A DNA stretch of 64,000 nucleotides from positions 16,040 through 80,039 of the forward strand of contig CALMVZ010000009.1 in assembly GCA_937873155.1 (NCBI GenBank), given 5' to 3'. Every line of letters starts with the position of its first letter. Position 1 is the stretch's first letter. The stretch is from an uncultured Bacteroidota bacterium (GTDB taxonomy: Bacteria > Bacteroidota > Bacteroidia > B-17B0 > Aurantibacillaceae). Both the position numbers and the translations under genes were made by a program. The notes beneath the pieces were generated by a model. The model saw only the letters and a list, made by a program, of their open reading frames with translations. It had not been told where the DNA came from and searched no databases. Below, one piece after another: positions 45,486-54,900 of the stretch.

Positions 45486-45580
45486 GATATTTACATAATT
45501 CAAAGTGAAAAGAATGAATCTTTTTATAGGGGATTCAGTGAAAACTGAAAGCGAGAGAAAAATCTTAGAAGGCAACTATA
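45486..45580 (+). pseudogene. Decayed GIY-YIG endonuclease fragment
   Basis: The frame at 45486-45545 reads DIYIIQSEKNESFYRGFSEN, which fits the N-terminal core of small GIY-YIG proteins (YIIQSExxxSYYKGFTxN). After a TGA, the same frame gives KREKNLRRQL, matching the later REKNLKK segment. The middle of the domain is missing and no start is seen. The rest of the 460-base gap after tRNA-Ser (45344-45767) holds a short palindrome at 45357-45376 and the hairpin next to the DUF4199-like gene, and no other gene I can support. Confidence 0.4.
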
Positions 45581-45737
45581 GAAAGGCATTTAAGGTCATG
45601 GTTCCTCGTAAATATTTGTGATAAATAGTTACGGATAACTTTAAAGCAAAACAAAGGCAAGACCGAATTTTACTTTTTTAAGGATGTAGGAAACAGGTGT
45701 TTGTTTATCTAATAACAGAGAATGTGCGTTTTGTAAA

Positions 45738-45767
45738 CAAACCGTTGACAATACTGTCAACGGTTTG
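45738..45767 (-). terminator. Perfect hairpin directly after the DUF4199-like gene
   Basis: CAAACCGTTGACA pairs with TGTCAACGGTTTG over 13 bp with a 4-base loop, and the stem abuts the stop codon at 45768. Few T residues follow on the minus strand (TTTA), so it may be a weak terminator. Confidence 0.6.
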
Positions 45768-46274
45768 CTAGGGCTCGTCTTTTTTAAAGTACTGCATTAA
45801 GCAAAAAGTAATTATGAAAGCTCCGGCCAATCCTTCAAATATCGTTGCGCCGGCTACTGTGATCGGATTTGAACCAACTCCGAAATAGTGCCCGATTCCG
45901 GTTAATACCGAAGGGTATAAAGAAGTATAGATCAGCAAGAACAGAGCATGAATACCAACTGATACTAATGAAGTGTACATGCCTACTTTAAATCCTTCAA
46001 AATAATCAACACTGCCTCCTTTGCCATTCGGACTTATGTTTTGAATTGCGAAGTAAGAGCCAAACGCGAGCAAGAACATGTTGATAACGCTTAATTCATG
46101 AATTTCTAAACGATTAGTTATTCCGCACAAAGCCAGAAAACTGGTTATTAATAGTATTGAAGTAAGAATGCCATTCTTTAAACAAATTTTATGAATGGTA
46201 TCACCTGAATTTTGCCTGTGAAACTGCTTGTTCTCCGATAAGCTTTTGTTTCTGAATAAATCAAATGTTGCCAT
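45768..46274 (-). CDS. DUF4199-like membrane protein
   Basis: The 168-residue protein has a hydrophilic N-terminus and four membrane segments. GKGGSVDYFEGFKVGMYTSLVSVGIHALFLLIYTS resembles the DUF4199 pattern (GGxxxFxEGFKVG), common in Bacteroidota. Inner membrane; function unknown. It is separated from hsp20 upstream by a bidirectional terminator. Confidence 0.62.
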   Translation of the reverse strand: MATFDLFRNKSLSENKQFHRQNSGDTIHKICLKNGILTSILLITSFLALCGITNRLEIHELSVINMFLLAFGSYFAIQNISPNGKGGSVDYFEGFKVGMYTSLVSVGIHALFLLIYTSLYPSVLTGIGHYFGVGSNPITVAGATIFEGLAGAFIITFCLMQYFKKDEP

Positions 46275-46302
46275 GATAATATTTAGTTTAAGTTTTCAAT
46301 TT

Positions 46303-46338
46303 AAAAAGGGGGCGGCATTTTCCGCCCCCAATTTTTTT
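46303..46338. terminator. Bidirectional terminator after hsp20
   Basis: GGGGGCGG (46308-46315) pairs with CCGCCCCC (46322-46329), with an A run before and a T run after, so it works on both strands. It ends the minus-strand hsp20 gene. Confidence 0.85.
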
Positions 46339-46343
46339 GTTTG

Positions 46344-46811
46344 TTAGGTGATTGAAATTTGTTTTAATAATTTTGGTTTTGCAGGTTCTTTTTTAGGAAC
46401 CATGATGTGTAAGATCCCATCTTTGTAATTGGCGCTTATTTCATCGGCTTTTACCAAATCTTCAGGTAAATTAAACGAGCGGCTGAACGATTGGTAGCTG
46501 AATTCTTTTCGAGAATATTTACCGTCCTCGCTATTTTTTTCGGTTTTGTTTTCTTTTTGAACTGATATCACAAGCGTGTCCTGTTCTAATTCAACCTTAA
46601 AATCTTTCTTTTCCATGCCGGGTGCAGCCATCTCGAGCTCAAAAGCCGTATCAGTTTCTTTTACATTTACGGCAGGAACAGAGTTAACGTTACTAACCGC
46701 GCGGAATGGCAGTTGGAAAAGATCTCTTGTTAAAAAATCATCGAATAACGATGGGAATTCAGGAAACAAATGGTTATTACCATTACCGTTCCATTTCATT
46801 ACTGATTTCAT
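46344..46811 (-). CDS. Small heat-shock protein, Hsp20/alpha-crystallin family
   Basis: The 155-residue protein has the alpha-crystallin domain: VPAVNVKETDTAFELEMAAPG, MEKKDFKVELEQDTLVISVQ, and RSFNLPEDLVKADEISANYKDGILHIMVPKKE. It is a holdase chaperone that binds unfolding proteins in the cytoplasm. The start is decided by an excellent Shine-Dalgarno site (AAAGGAGGACAAA, then ATG), which is unusual for this phylum. Upstream is a GTCAC-type inverted repeat that may be an operator. Confidence 0.93.
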   Translation of the reverse strand: MKSVMKWNGNGNNHLFPEFPSLFDDFLTRDLFQLPFRAVSNVNSVPAVNVKETDTAFELEMAAPGMEKKDFKVELEQDTLVISVQKENKTEKNSEDGKYSRKEFSYQSFSRSFNLPEDLVKADEISANYKDGILHIMVPKKEPAKPKLLKQISIT

Positions 46812-46825
46812 TTTGTCCTCCTTTT
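46812..46825 (-). promoter_or_regulatory. Strong Shine-Dalgarno site of hsp20
   Basis: On the minus strand AAAGGAGGACAAA directly precedes the ATG at 46811. No other gene in the window has such a match, and Bacteroidota genes rarely use one. Confidence 0.8.
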
Positions 46826-46831
46826 CTTTAT

Positions 46832-46849
46832 GTCACGCTGTGACGTGAC
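46832..46849. promoter_or_regulatory. GTCAC/GTGAC inverted repeat upstream of hsp20
   Basis: GTCACGCTGTGACGTGAC contains GTCACG paired with CGTGAC, and also a tighter GTCAC-GCT-GTGAC. It lies 21 bases upstream of the hsp20 ATG. It may be a regulator's operator; the regulator is unknown. Confidence 0.45.
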
Positions 46850-46866
46850 CGGTTAATTAATTGTTT

Positions 46867-47373
46867 TTATATTGTTTTCTTTTTTTGATATCCGTTAGGG
46901 TAATTTCGTTTCATAAAACTGCGTTTGATCGAATCCATCTGCTGATACATGTCTTCAAACATTTTGTTATTCAGTTCAAACCTCTTTTGAAAATAGTCAT
47001 CGTTAAAAAAGTCATATTTGAATAATGAATCGTTAAAGAAAATATTATTAGTTCTGCGATCCATTAGATTCGGATAACTTTTTTCAAAGAAGGAACGAAA
47101 ACTGCTGAATATACTATCGTTTCCTAATTGCATTGATCCTTTCGGGCTTGAATAGAAGTAAGAGTAAGTAGAATCGAACTTCACTATGTTACCTTTATCA
47201 TCGTACTGCTTGTTAACTTTTACATCTACTCTTGGCTTACCCAAAGAATCTCCTTTTAGCGGCGCTACTTTTTTTGTTTCAGCAAGCTCGGATCTTTCTT
47301 TTTGGGTTTGGCCATTACAACCGGAAAAAACCACAAAAAGAAAGCTGACCAGCATTATTTTCATTGTTTTCAT
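46867..47373 (-). CDS. Hypothetical lipoprotein
   Basis: The 168-residue protein has a lipobox at VFSGC and a charged mature part with Asn/Phe-rich repeats (KFDSTYSYFYSSPKGSMQ, FNDSLFKYDFFNDDYFQKRFE). No named family. It is upstream of hsp20 on the same strand, with the GTCAC repeat between. Confidence 0.65.
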   Translation of the reverse strand: MKTMKIMLVSFLFVVFSGCNGQTQKERSELAETKKVAPLKGDSLGKPRVDVKVNKQYDDKGNIVKFDSTYSYFYSSPKGSMQLGNDSIFSSFRSFFEKSYPNLMDRRTNNIFFNDSLFKYDFFNDDYFQKRFELNNKMFEDMYQQMDSIKRSFMKRNYPNGYQKKKTI

Positions 47374-47433
47374 TTTTTCCTGTTTTTAAATAATCTAAAT
47401 CAATGTATCTGTCAACTCAAATTTGCGTTTAGT

Positions 47434-47805
47434 TTAAGGCGGCACTTTAATGTCATTGTTGAAGTGGTTAAACAAAAAAGGTTTATATCTGTTAGTCCTT
47501 CTTCGACTGAGCGAAAGAGGCCTTGAAACTAATTTAATATTAAGTGCCTGCGGAAGTAAGATTACCGGCGTCTTAACAGAGGTAATCGGCAAATTTTGAT
47601 GTTTACCGTTTAAAGGACTAAAGATGTATTGATCTTTATTAAACCAATCGGGAGTAGATAGTTTAATATCTGAAATACCCTTAGGTGCGACACATAAGGC
47701 ATCACAATGTGTAACGCTTGTGAGATATGTATACCCGGGAGAAAGGTTACCGGGAGACTGAAGGCCCCAAAGGGACAAAATTAATATGAATACCGCTCTT
47801 TTCAT
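47434..47805 (-). CDS. Possible small secreted protein
   Basis: The 123-residue frame has a plausible signal peptide (KRAVFILILSLWGLQ), but the rest has no known motif. A stretch in the 3' part resembles a dispersed repeat (CTTCGACTGAGCG). I keep it as a low-confidence gene. Confidence 0.3.
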   Translation of the reverse strand: MKRAVFILILSLWGLQSPGNLSPGYTYLTSVTHCDALCVAPKGISDIKLSTPDWFNKDQYIFSPLNGKHQNLPITSVKTPVILLPQALNIKLVSRPLSLSRRRTNRYKPFLFNHFNNDIKVPP

Positions 47806-48252
47806 TTTTCTTCTGTTAAAGTGTTCAACAAAATCTGAATTCCAAGATTTGATATTTTATTCTCTCTGTTTCTTTTTATTTTTATTTAAGTTTTTCTGAT
47901 TATGTATTATCAATTGCTGTACCGAGTCAAAAAAGTGAACTTTTGACTCAATTTTTTGTTAATAACCGTTAAGGAAGAGGAATTTATTTCAGAATTAAAT
48001 GACAAATTTTCACTTTTTCTTTTGAAAACCCGGATCCTTTTCAGCTGACAGAGTTCTATTGGAAGAAAGAAACCCTTGTTTAAATGGTCTTTTTTCCCCT
48101 CTTGCAGAAATGTTCAATGCGCGTTTGCTATTACAAACTAAATTTGTAGCATAGATGTAATTTTACTGATTATTTTTCTGTGCAGAGAGCATGATGGACA
48201 CAGCAAAACAGGTGCACTTTACATTTGATAATTTAAAATTTAAATTAAGAGA
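47806..48252. other. Gene-free gap with one hairpin and a promoter-like box
   Basis: This 447-base stretch has no ORF I can support. It holds a hairpin at 47924-47949 (GAGTCAAAA with TTTTGACTC, followed by ATTTTTTG, terminator-like on the plus strand) and a TACATTTG box at 48220-48227 that could serve the PAS gene. Confidence 0.5.
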
Positions 48253-48669
48253 ATGGAAAACAGTTGTACCCCGGGGATCACGGATCTTAAAAAAGTATTT
48301 GAACAAGTAATGATCGGCGTCCAGGAATATTCGGTCATATTGCTTGATCCTTCCGGAACCATACTCACGTGGAATAAAGGCGTTGAAAAAATAAAAGGTT
48401 ATAAGGCCAATGAGATCGTAGGCCAGCATATCAGTATATTTTACCTTCCGGAAGACCGAAATCAGAAGCTTGCAGAAAAATTGATGGAAGAGGCAAGGTT
48501 AAAGGGCAGCGCTTTTCATATAGGAAAAAGAATTCGGAAGAACGGCTCGATTTTTTGGGGAAGGATAGAGTTAACTGCAATAAAAAGTGAGAATGGAGAC
48601 CTGATTGGTTTTACGAAAATGGCAAACCCCTTATCAGACACCACCGGGGCTTTGAATTTCGGAGGATAG
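48253..48669 (+). CDS. Stand-alone PAS-domain protein
   Basis: The 138-residue protein consists almost only of one PAS domain: SVILLDPSGTILTWNKGVEKIKGYKANEIVGQHISIFY and IRKNGSIFWGRIELTAIKSENGDLIGFTKM. The short N-terminus may be helical. There is no kinase, cyclase or HTH output. It may bind a small molecule or cofactor and act by protein contact. It is convergent with the 167-aa gene, which looks like a sensor domain. Confidence 0.82.
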   Translation: MENSCTPGITDLKKVFEQVMIGVQEYSVILLDPSGTILTWNKGVEKIKGYKANEIVGQHISIFYLPEDRNQKLAEKLMEEARLKGSAFHIGKRIRKNGSIFWGRIELTAIKSENGDLIGFTKMANPLSDTTGALNFGG

Positions 48670-48703
48670 CTTTTTATTATACGACTAAAATCTTATTTAA
48701 AGT

Positions 48704-49207
48704 TTAATCCAACGGAACTTTCAGTTGACCTAATACCGCTTTGGTAGTTAAAAGATGTTCCTGGGTTGTATATGCATCAACTTCATTCGATATGAGCATG
48801 TGCACAACTGCGTTTTGTGTGTAAGCATATAGAAAGAATCCAAGTACTTTTCTCCGGATATAAAATGCAAGAATAATGTCTTCAGGAACCACTTCGGCTT
48901 TGTCTAATAATATGTTGCCATTGTGATCGGTGATCTTGTTATTAACATATTGAGTGATATTCTTTTTTATAAATGGAACAATATTATTTTCAGCCAATCC
49001 TTTCAATATTTCCCTGTTCGACTCACGGCTGAGAGCCATAAGTTGATCTTCAGGGATCTTTGCTAGTGGTCTCATCATCGGAAGGTCCAGCTCTCGGGCA
49101 AACCTGATACCCACCATTCCGAACTCGTCCAATTTATTTTCTAAAAGGAATTTGGCGTAATCAGGAAGATATTGGAATTTGAATTTCGAAATGTCAATTG
49201 AATCCAT
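48704..49207 (-). CDS. Stand-alone helical sensor-like domain protein
   Basis: The 167-residue protein has no named motif I can state with certainty. YAKFLLENKLDEFGMVGIRFARELDLPMMRPLAKIPEDQL and the following helices resemble the N-terminal domain found before PAS domains in some sensor kinases and RsbR-like regulators. There is no output domain. It converges with the stand-alone PAS gene 34 bases away. Function unknown. Confidence 0.6.
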   Translation of the reverse strand: MDSIDISKFKFQYLPDYAKFLLENKLDEFGMVGIRFARELDLPMMRPLAKIPEDQLMALSRESNREILKGLAENNIVPFIKKNITQYVNNKITDHNGNILLDKAEVVPEDIILAFYIRRKVLGFFLYAYTQNAVVHMLISNEVDAYTTQEHLLTTKAVLGQLKVPLD

Positions 49208-49249
49208 ATTGCTAAAATAGTGAAAAGAATTAATAGTAGTTTACAGGTT

Positions 49250-49367
49250 TTACTGTTTTATGAACTCAACTCTCCGGTTCTTTGTTTTTCCGTATTCAGA
49301 ACAATTATCGGCAACTGGTTTGGATTGTCCCCGGCAATGAACAGAGAAATTGCGAAAGTTTTTTCAA
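49250..49367 (-). pseudogene. OmpA-family C-terminal remnant downstream of porP
   Basis: Minus-strand codons ending at TAA 49250 read GQSKPVADNCSEYGKTKNRR, then VEFIKQ, the usual last residues of OmpA-domain proteins. Upstream, a TTG at 49367 opens another frame reading KKLSQFLCSLP, like the start of a signal peptide. The rest of the gene is missing, so this looks like an internal deletion joining both ends. It lies 56 bases after the porP stop, where an OmpA gene is often found in T9SS clusters. Confidence 0.6.
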
Positions 49368-49423
49368 GAAAGATAAAATTTATCTAAAAGTAATAATTGA
49401 TTTCTTTTCGCAAAACACCAAAC

Positions 49424-50440
49424 TTAAAATTTAGGACAAGAAATTAAGATGTTTTTCTTCTTTTTACGTTTTTGATCACAGAATTGATAAGCAATACTTA
49501 TTTCATGCGTGCCACCCGAATTCGCGTTGGTTAGTTTGGAAATGGTCACATCATAGGAATAACCCATTCTGAATTTTTCTACTGCAAGACCAACTATAAA
49601 TACCACTGCATCATTATTCCTGTAATCAGGCACAGGTTTGAAAAAGGGGAGCCCCCTGTACCAAACACCCATTACCAGGTAATTCTTCGAATAATAAAAA
49701 CCAAGATCCAATTGATTGTATTTAGCTTGCTTTTTGTAATTCGCAGTTACAATAATATTATTTCTGTCCGGATTCTTTTTAGAACTATTCGATTCATCAC
49801 CATCGAAAACAAATTTATAACCACCATGTAATTTAAATTCCATTGGTAATGTACTTGTGCCTCCATTTAAAGATTGATCGGGGCGTGTTAAGTGATTCGC
49901 GGCAAATCCTACCCACCATGTTGAATTATAAAATAAACCACCCGCGGATGCATCGACATAAAACCTACGCTGGATCGAAATATCATCAAGTGTATTAGCT
50001 GAACCTCCTCTTGCGATCTGATCCCCGAATATAAGCGAAGAATAATCGATCGATCTTTGAACACCGCCAAAAGAAATTCCTGCACGCGCACCATACACTT
50101 TGTTGATCCTGATATCATAAGCATATAATAGGTTCACCTGTGTAGTCTTCAAACCTCCCACACCGGCCCTGTCGTTAAAAAATTGAAGACCGATACCGCT
50201 ATTTAATTTTTTTAGTGAGTGATCCGCTGTTACCTGGTAGGTTGTAAAGCCGCCAGGGATCGTATTCCATTGGTTACGGTAATTTACTGAGATCCTTGAA
50301 CAAACATTCGCACCTGTAAATGCCGGATTAAGATATGTAGGAGCAGCGTAGAATTGAGAGAACTGGTAATGCTGCGCCTTTAACTGATCGCAGATCAGTA
50401 ATGAAAAGAGCAGGGCTAATATGTAAAAATTCTTCTTCAC
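49424..50440 (-). CDS. PorP/SprF-family T9SS membrane protein
   Basis: The 338-residue protein has a signal peptide and the PorP/SprF pattern: HYQFSQFYAAPTYLNPAFTGA near the start, followed by SVNYRNQWNTIPGGFTTYQV, a beta-barrel with LNSGIGLQFFNDRAG, and FRMGYSYDVTISKL near the end. PorP/SprF proteins sit in the outer membrane and attach or export T9SS cargo, especially large gliding adhesins. Its start overlaps the PD40 gene by 4 bases, so it is the last intact gene of the operon. Confidence 0.95.
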   Translation of the reverse strand: MKKNFYILALLFSLLICDQLKAQHYQFSQFYAAPTYLNPAFTGANVCSRISVNYRNQWNTIPGGFTTYQVTADHSLKKLNSGIGLQFFNDRAGVGGLKTTQVNLLYAYDIRINKVYGARAGISFGGVQRSIDYSSLIFGDQIARGGSANTLDDISIQRRFYVDASAGGLFYNSTWWVGFAANHLTRPDQSLNGGTSTLPMEFKLHGGYKFVFDGDESNSSKKNPDRNNIIVTANYKKQAKYNQLDLGFYYSKNYLVMGVWYRGLPFFKPVPDYRNNDAVVFIVGLAVEKFRMGYSYDVTISKLTNANSGGTHEISIAYQFCDQKRKKKKNILISCPKF

Positions 50441-51984
50441 TTTAATTTTCTTGAAACTTCAATATCAATTTCTTTAGTATCTTTTGTAAATACAATATTC
50501 TTTATTGTTGGCTCGGTATTCGGACTTTCAATAATTAATTTATATGGCTTATCCAGTGAAGCAACTAAAACCATCGTCATATAATTCTTATTTGGCCTGA
50601 AAATCCCTTCCATTTTCCCATTCTCGTTGTTATACATTGATAGTTGAAGGTCCTTTAATTCACTTTTTTCGAGACCAACATATTTTATCCTGCAATAGAT
50701 GATCAATTGTGAAGATTCTTCAAAATTGATCCGGTAGATATCTGCATCACCGTAACCGCCATCTCTTCTTGAAGTAAAGTAAGCTGTTTCTTTATCGTCA
50801 AGTTTCATGAAATAAATATCATCATTGGTTGAGTTGATCGGCATCCCTAAATTTTCGGGTTTCATCCATCTGTTTGTTTCAGTGTTGTATTGCGATTTGA
50901 AAATATCGTATTCTCCCATTGAGTTGTGCCCTTTCGAGCTAAAGTAAAGTGCATTATCTCTTTTATCAATGTACGGAGCATCTTCATCAAGCGGAGAGTT
51001 TACGCCTGGGCCAAGATTAAAAGGTAAACTATATTTTCCATTCATGAATTTACGTATGCGATAAAGATCTTTTCCTCCCAAACCTCCGGGCCTGTTACTT
51101 GAAAATACGATCTCATCGCCATCAGCCGAGAAACAAGCGCTGGCTTCGAGGTACTCTGAATTTATTTCAGGCCCCATTATAACAGGTGTGGACCATTTTG
51201 CCCCATCGTATTTACTTAAATAAAGATCACCTCCTGTTTGTTTTTCATCCGTACGGTAAATTATCAACTCATTGCCGTCAGGAGAAAAGGCTACGCAGGC
51301 ATCGTGCGTATTTGAATTAACTTCTTCGCTAAAGGAAACAGGATTTAACCAATTCTCATTATCCTGGTTCGCTATATAAATGTCTTCGTAAAATCTTCCG
51401 TATGGATCTTTTAATCCGCCTTTGCTGTTCTCGCGGCGTGACGTAAAAATTAAACTGCCATTCATTTTCCAGATCAGCGGTACATAATCCGGATATTTTG
51501 AATTGATATGCGGGCCAAGATTCTTAACGATGTAACTTTCCTGTTGTGATTCTAAAGCTAAAGCAGTTTCACAATTCCTGATCAGGCTCATTACTTCCAT
51601 GCTCTCAATACCAGCTTCATCGTTCACGTTCTTAAAATTATAGAATTCAGTAAGCGCTTTTTTCGTCCAGCCTCTTAACTGGTAGGCGCGGCCAAGATAA
51701 TAGTGGGATTCTGGGACATGCGGAGCGCTTTTTATAAAATAAGGGATGCAAGTTGTATCTGTTTTATTCATACCGAACAAACAAACCCCAGACTTGAATA
51801 TCAGTTCGTAATTACCTGTGTCTTTTTTAAGGATTTCAGAATATAAATTGAAAGCTTTCATATAATCAGCACGGTCAAAAGCATCATCGGCTGTTTTCAG
51901 CATTTTCTTGTCTTGAGCAAATGAATTTACTGTACACAAAAGTGCAGTCATCAGGAATAAATATTTTAGCGCGCCTTTCATCAT
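50437..51984 (-). CDS. TPR and PD40 beta-propeller protein of the T9SS operon
   Basis: The 515-residue protein has an N-terminal signal sequence, TPR-type helices (FDRADYMKAFNLYSEILKKD), then repeated PD40/WD40-like blades: SPDGNELIIYRTDEKQTGGD, SADGDEIVFSSNRPGGLGG, YFSSKGHNSMGEYDIF, YFTSRRDGGYGDADIY. Relatives end in an OmpA domain; here the protein ends at KKDIEIEVS-like VSRKLK without it, and a remnant OmpA tail lies at 49250. It overlaps both neighbours by 4 bases. Confidence 0.88.
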   Translation of the reverse strand: MMKGALKYLFLMTALLCTVNSFAQDKKMLKTADDAFDRADYMKAFNLYSEILKKDTGNYELIFKSGVCLFGMNKTDTTCIPYFIKSAPHVPESHYYLGRAYQLRGWTKKALTEFYNFKNVNDEAGIESMEVMSLIRNCETALALESQQESYIVKNLGPHINSKYPDYVPLIWKMNGSLIFTSRRENSKGGLKDPYGRFYEDIYIANQDNENWLNPVSFSEEVNSNTHDACVAFSPDGNELIIYRTDEKQTGGDLYLSKYDGAKWSTPVIMGPEINSEYLEASACFSADGDEIVFSSNRPGGLGGKDLYRIRKFMNGKYSLPFNLGPGVNSPLDEDAPYIDKRDNALYFSSKGHNSMGEYDIFKSQYNTETNRWMKPENLGMPINSTNDDIYFMKLDDKETAYFTSRRDGGYGDADIYRINFEESSQLIIYCRIKYVGLEKSELKDLQLSMYNNENGKMEGIFRPNKNYMTMVLVASLDKPYKLIIESPNTEPTIKNIVFTKDTKEIDIEVSRKLK

Positions 51985-54900
51985 CTTAAAAGAGTAACAC
52001 TTCCTGCTTTATTATATTTTCTGCCATCAAAGAATTTAACCTCTGCTTTCCAAACATAAGCATCCTGCTGACAAAGTTTTCCATTGAAATAACCATCCCA
52101 GCCGGTCAGGATATCATGTGATTGAAAGATCAGTTCTCCCCAGCGGTTAAAGATCATCAGATTATATTCTGTAACACCTGCGGTATAAGGAAAGAAAACA
52201 TCATTACTGAAATCGTTTACGTTATACACTCCGCCGTTCGATCCGCTGGTATTGGGCGTGAATACATTTGGCCATTGAATATCACTGATCACAGTTATTT
52301 GTTGTTCAGCAGTGTCTTTACATCCGAATTGATTTGTTGCAATTAACCCTACGGTATAAAACCCTACTGTTGGATAATTATGAATCGGGTTAGTTACATT
52401 TGAAAAACCACCATCACCAAAATACCAGTAGTACGAATTAGCATTTGTGCTTTGATTAGTGAAACTGATAGGATCGTTTGGAATATAGGCTGTATATGTG
52501 GATGCTGTGAATTGAGCATTTGGTACAGGGCGTATGTTTACGAACATGGAAGCCTGGGAATTTCCGCATGCGCCGTTGTTAATTGATGTTACCGTCAGAA
52601 CCACAAATCCATTGGCTAAATCATTCGTTCCGAAATTATAAGTGGTTGGGTTGACAAAATCAGGTTGGAAAAACCCATTACCGTTAGTGGTCCACAGAAC
52701 ATTTCCGCTGCCACCTGATAATGAAGCTGAAGCTGTAAACGAAGATCCGTATGCGCATACGGATGTATCAGCATTAATTGTAAGTACTGGCTTCACCATG
52801 ATAGTCAGCTTTGCTGTATCTATTACTGCCGGACAAACTCCATTATTTGTTGAAGTTAAAATTAAAAGAACACTTCCGCTTGAAATATCCTGTGTGGTTG
52901 TGTTGTAATTTGTATTCAATGATGTATTGCCCGGTGAGAAGAATCCTGTGCCGCTTGTTGTCCATATTCCTGTTGTGCTTCCAACACTTACCGATCCGCT
53001 GAAAGGAACAGTAGTGGTGGTAGAACAAACAGATTGATCAGGTCCCGCATTCACAACAGCAAGTCGTCTGATGGAGATACGAACGGTATCTCTGATAACA
53101 GGACATGCAGCGTTGTTTGTTGAAGATAAAGTAAATGTAACTGAGCCATTGAAAATGTCAGCAGGCGTAATAGAGTAGGTAGTGTTTAATGTTGTATTAT
53201 TAGGAGTGAAACTTCCAGTTCCGCTGGATGACCAAATGCCCGTTGTGCTTCCGCCGCCAATTGTTCCATTTAAATTAATTGTGTTTGTATTCGCACATAA
53301 GGCTTGATTTGGTCCGGCGTTCACGGTTGAAACCTGGTCAATAAAAAGAAGCATTGTATCAGTTACAGCCGGACAAACACCGTTGTTTGTAGATGATAAA
53401 GTAAATGTAACCGTGCCCATTGCAACATCTCCAACCGTTATGAAATAAGTATTATTTAAAGAAGTACTGCCGGGAACAAAAGGACCGGTTCCATTAGTGG
53501 TCCATATTCCGGTGCTTGTACCGCCGCTAATTGTGCCGTTCAAAGAAACAGTTCCTGCACTTGAACAGATTATTTTACCCGGACCTGCATTTACAGTGGC
53601 GAGTTGACGTATATTTACCCTAACAGAATCCGTGACGGCAGGGCATGGACCGTTATTCAAAGATGTTAATGTGAATGTAACAAAACCGTTTGTTATATCA
53701 GTTGGGGTGATAAGATATGATCCGTTGAGTGTAATATTATTCGGAGTAAAAGTTCCGCTTCCTGAAGCATTCCAGATCCCAAAACCGGAAACACCTGTTA
53801 CAATTCCGTTAAGATTTATAGAACCTGTATTTGAACAAATATTTTGATTGGAACCTGCATTGACAGAGGCTAAAGTGGTAATTGAGATCTGTACAGTATC
53901 AATGACAGCAGGGCACGGGCCGTTATTTGTAGAAACTAAAGTGAAGGTTACCGATCCTGCAGTGATATCATTTGAGGAAACATTGTATAAAGTATTTAAA
54001 GTTGTATTATTCGGATTATAACTTCCATTCCCGCTACTAGTCCAAAATCCTGTAGAAGTAACACCATTGATACTGCCCGAAAGCGAAATTGAACCCGCAT
54101 TCGAACAGATCGCCTGGTTCGGACCCGCATTAACCGTTGCCAATGTTCTGATAGTAACTCTTACCGAATCCGTAACAGCAGGGCACGGACCGTTATTTGT
54201 TGAAGTTAATGTGAATGTAACAGAACCGGTTGAGATGTCGCCGGAAGTAATATTATAAGCCGTATTCAAGGTGGTGTTATTAGGATTAAAGGAACCGACT
54301 CCGCCGGAGGTCCAAACCCCATTACCTGAAACACCAATTACTGTTCCGCTTAAATTTATTGAAGAAGTATTAGAACAAAGATTCTGATTAGGCCCCGCAT
54401 TAACGGATGCTAAAGTTGTTATTGAAACCTGAACTGTATCCATAACAGCAGGGCACGGACCGTTATTTGTTGATGTTAGTGTAAACGTGACAGAACCTGC
54501 CGAAATATCAGCGGGAGTAATATTGTATGCAGTATTTAAAGTCGTATTGTTGGGATTGTATGTGCCTGTTCCGCTTGCTGACCAAATTCCTGTTGTTGAT
54601 CCGCCGCTAACATTTCCTGTTAAAGAAATACTTCCTGAATTTGAACATAAAGCAAGGTTAGGGCCCGCACTAACAATCGCTATACCTTTAATTGAAATAA
54701 CCACATTATCTGAAACAGCAGGGCAGTAACCGTTGTTAGTGGAAGTTAAGGTTAATGTTACTGTTCCTGCAGCAATATCTGCTGCACTTGCAAGATAAGA
54801 AGCGTTAAGGGCGGTTGAAGAAGGGCTAAATGTCCCGCTGCCGGAAGTTGTCCAGATGCCGGTTGTTGTTCCTCCTGATATTGTTCCGTTCAGGGAAGGA

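Noticed and set aside
45221..49424. Integrated island at tRNA-Ser
   Set aside because: No integrase gene and no second copy of the tRNA 3' end was found by eye. The region is patchy and may be simply a place of gene turnover.
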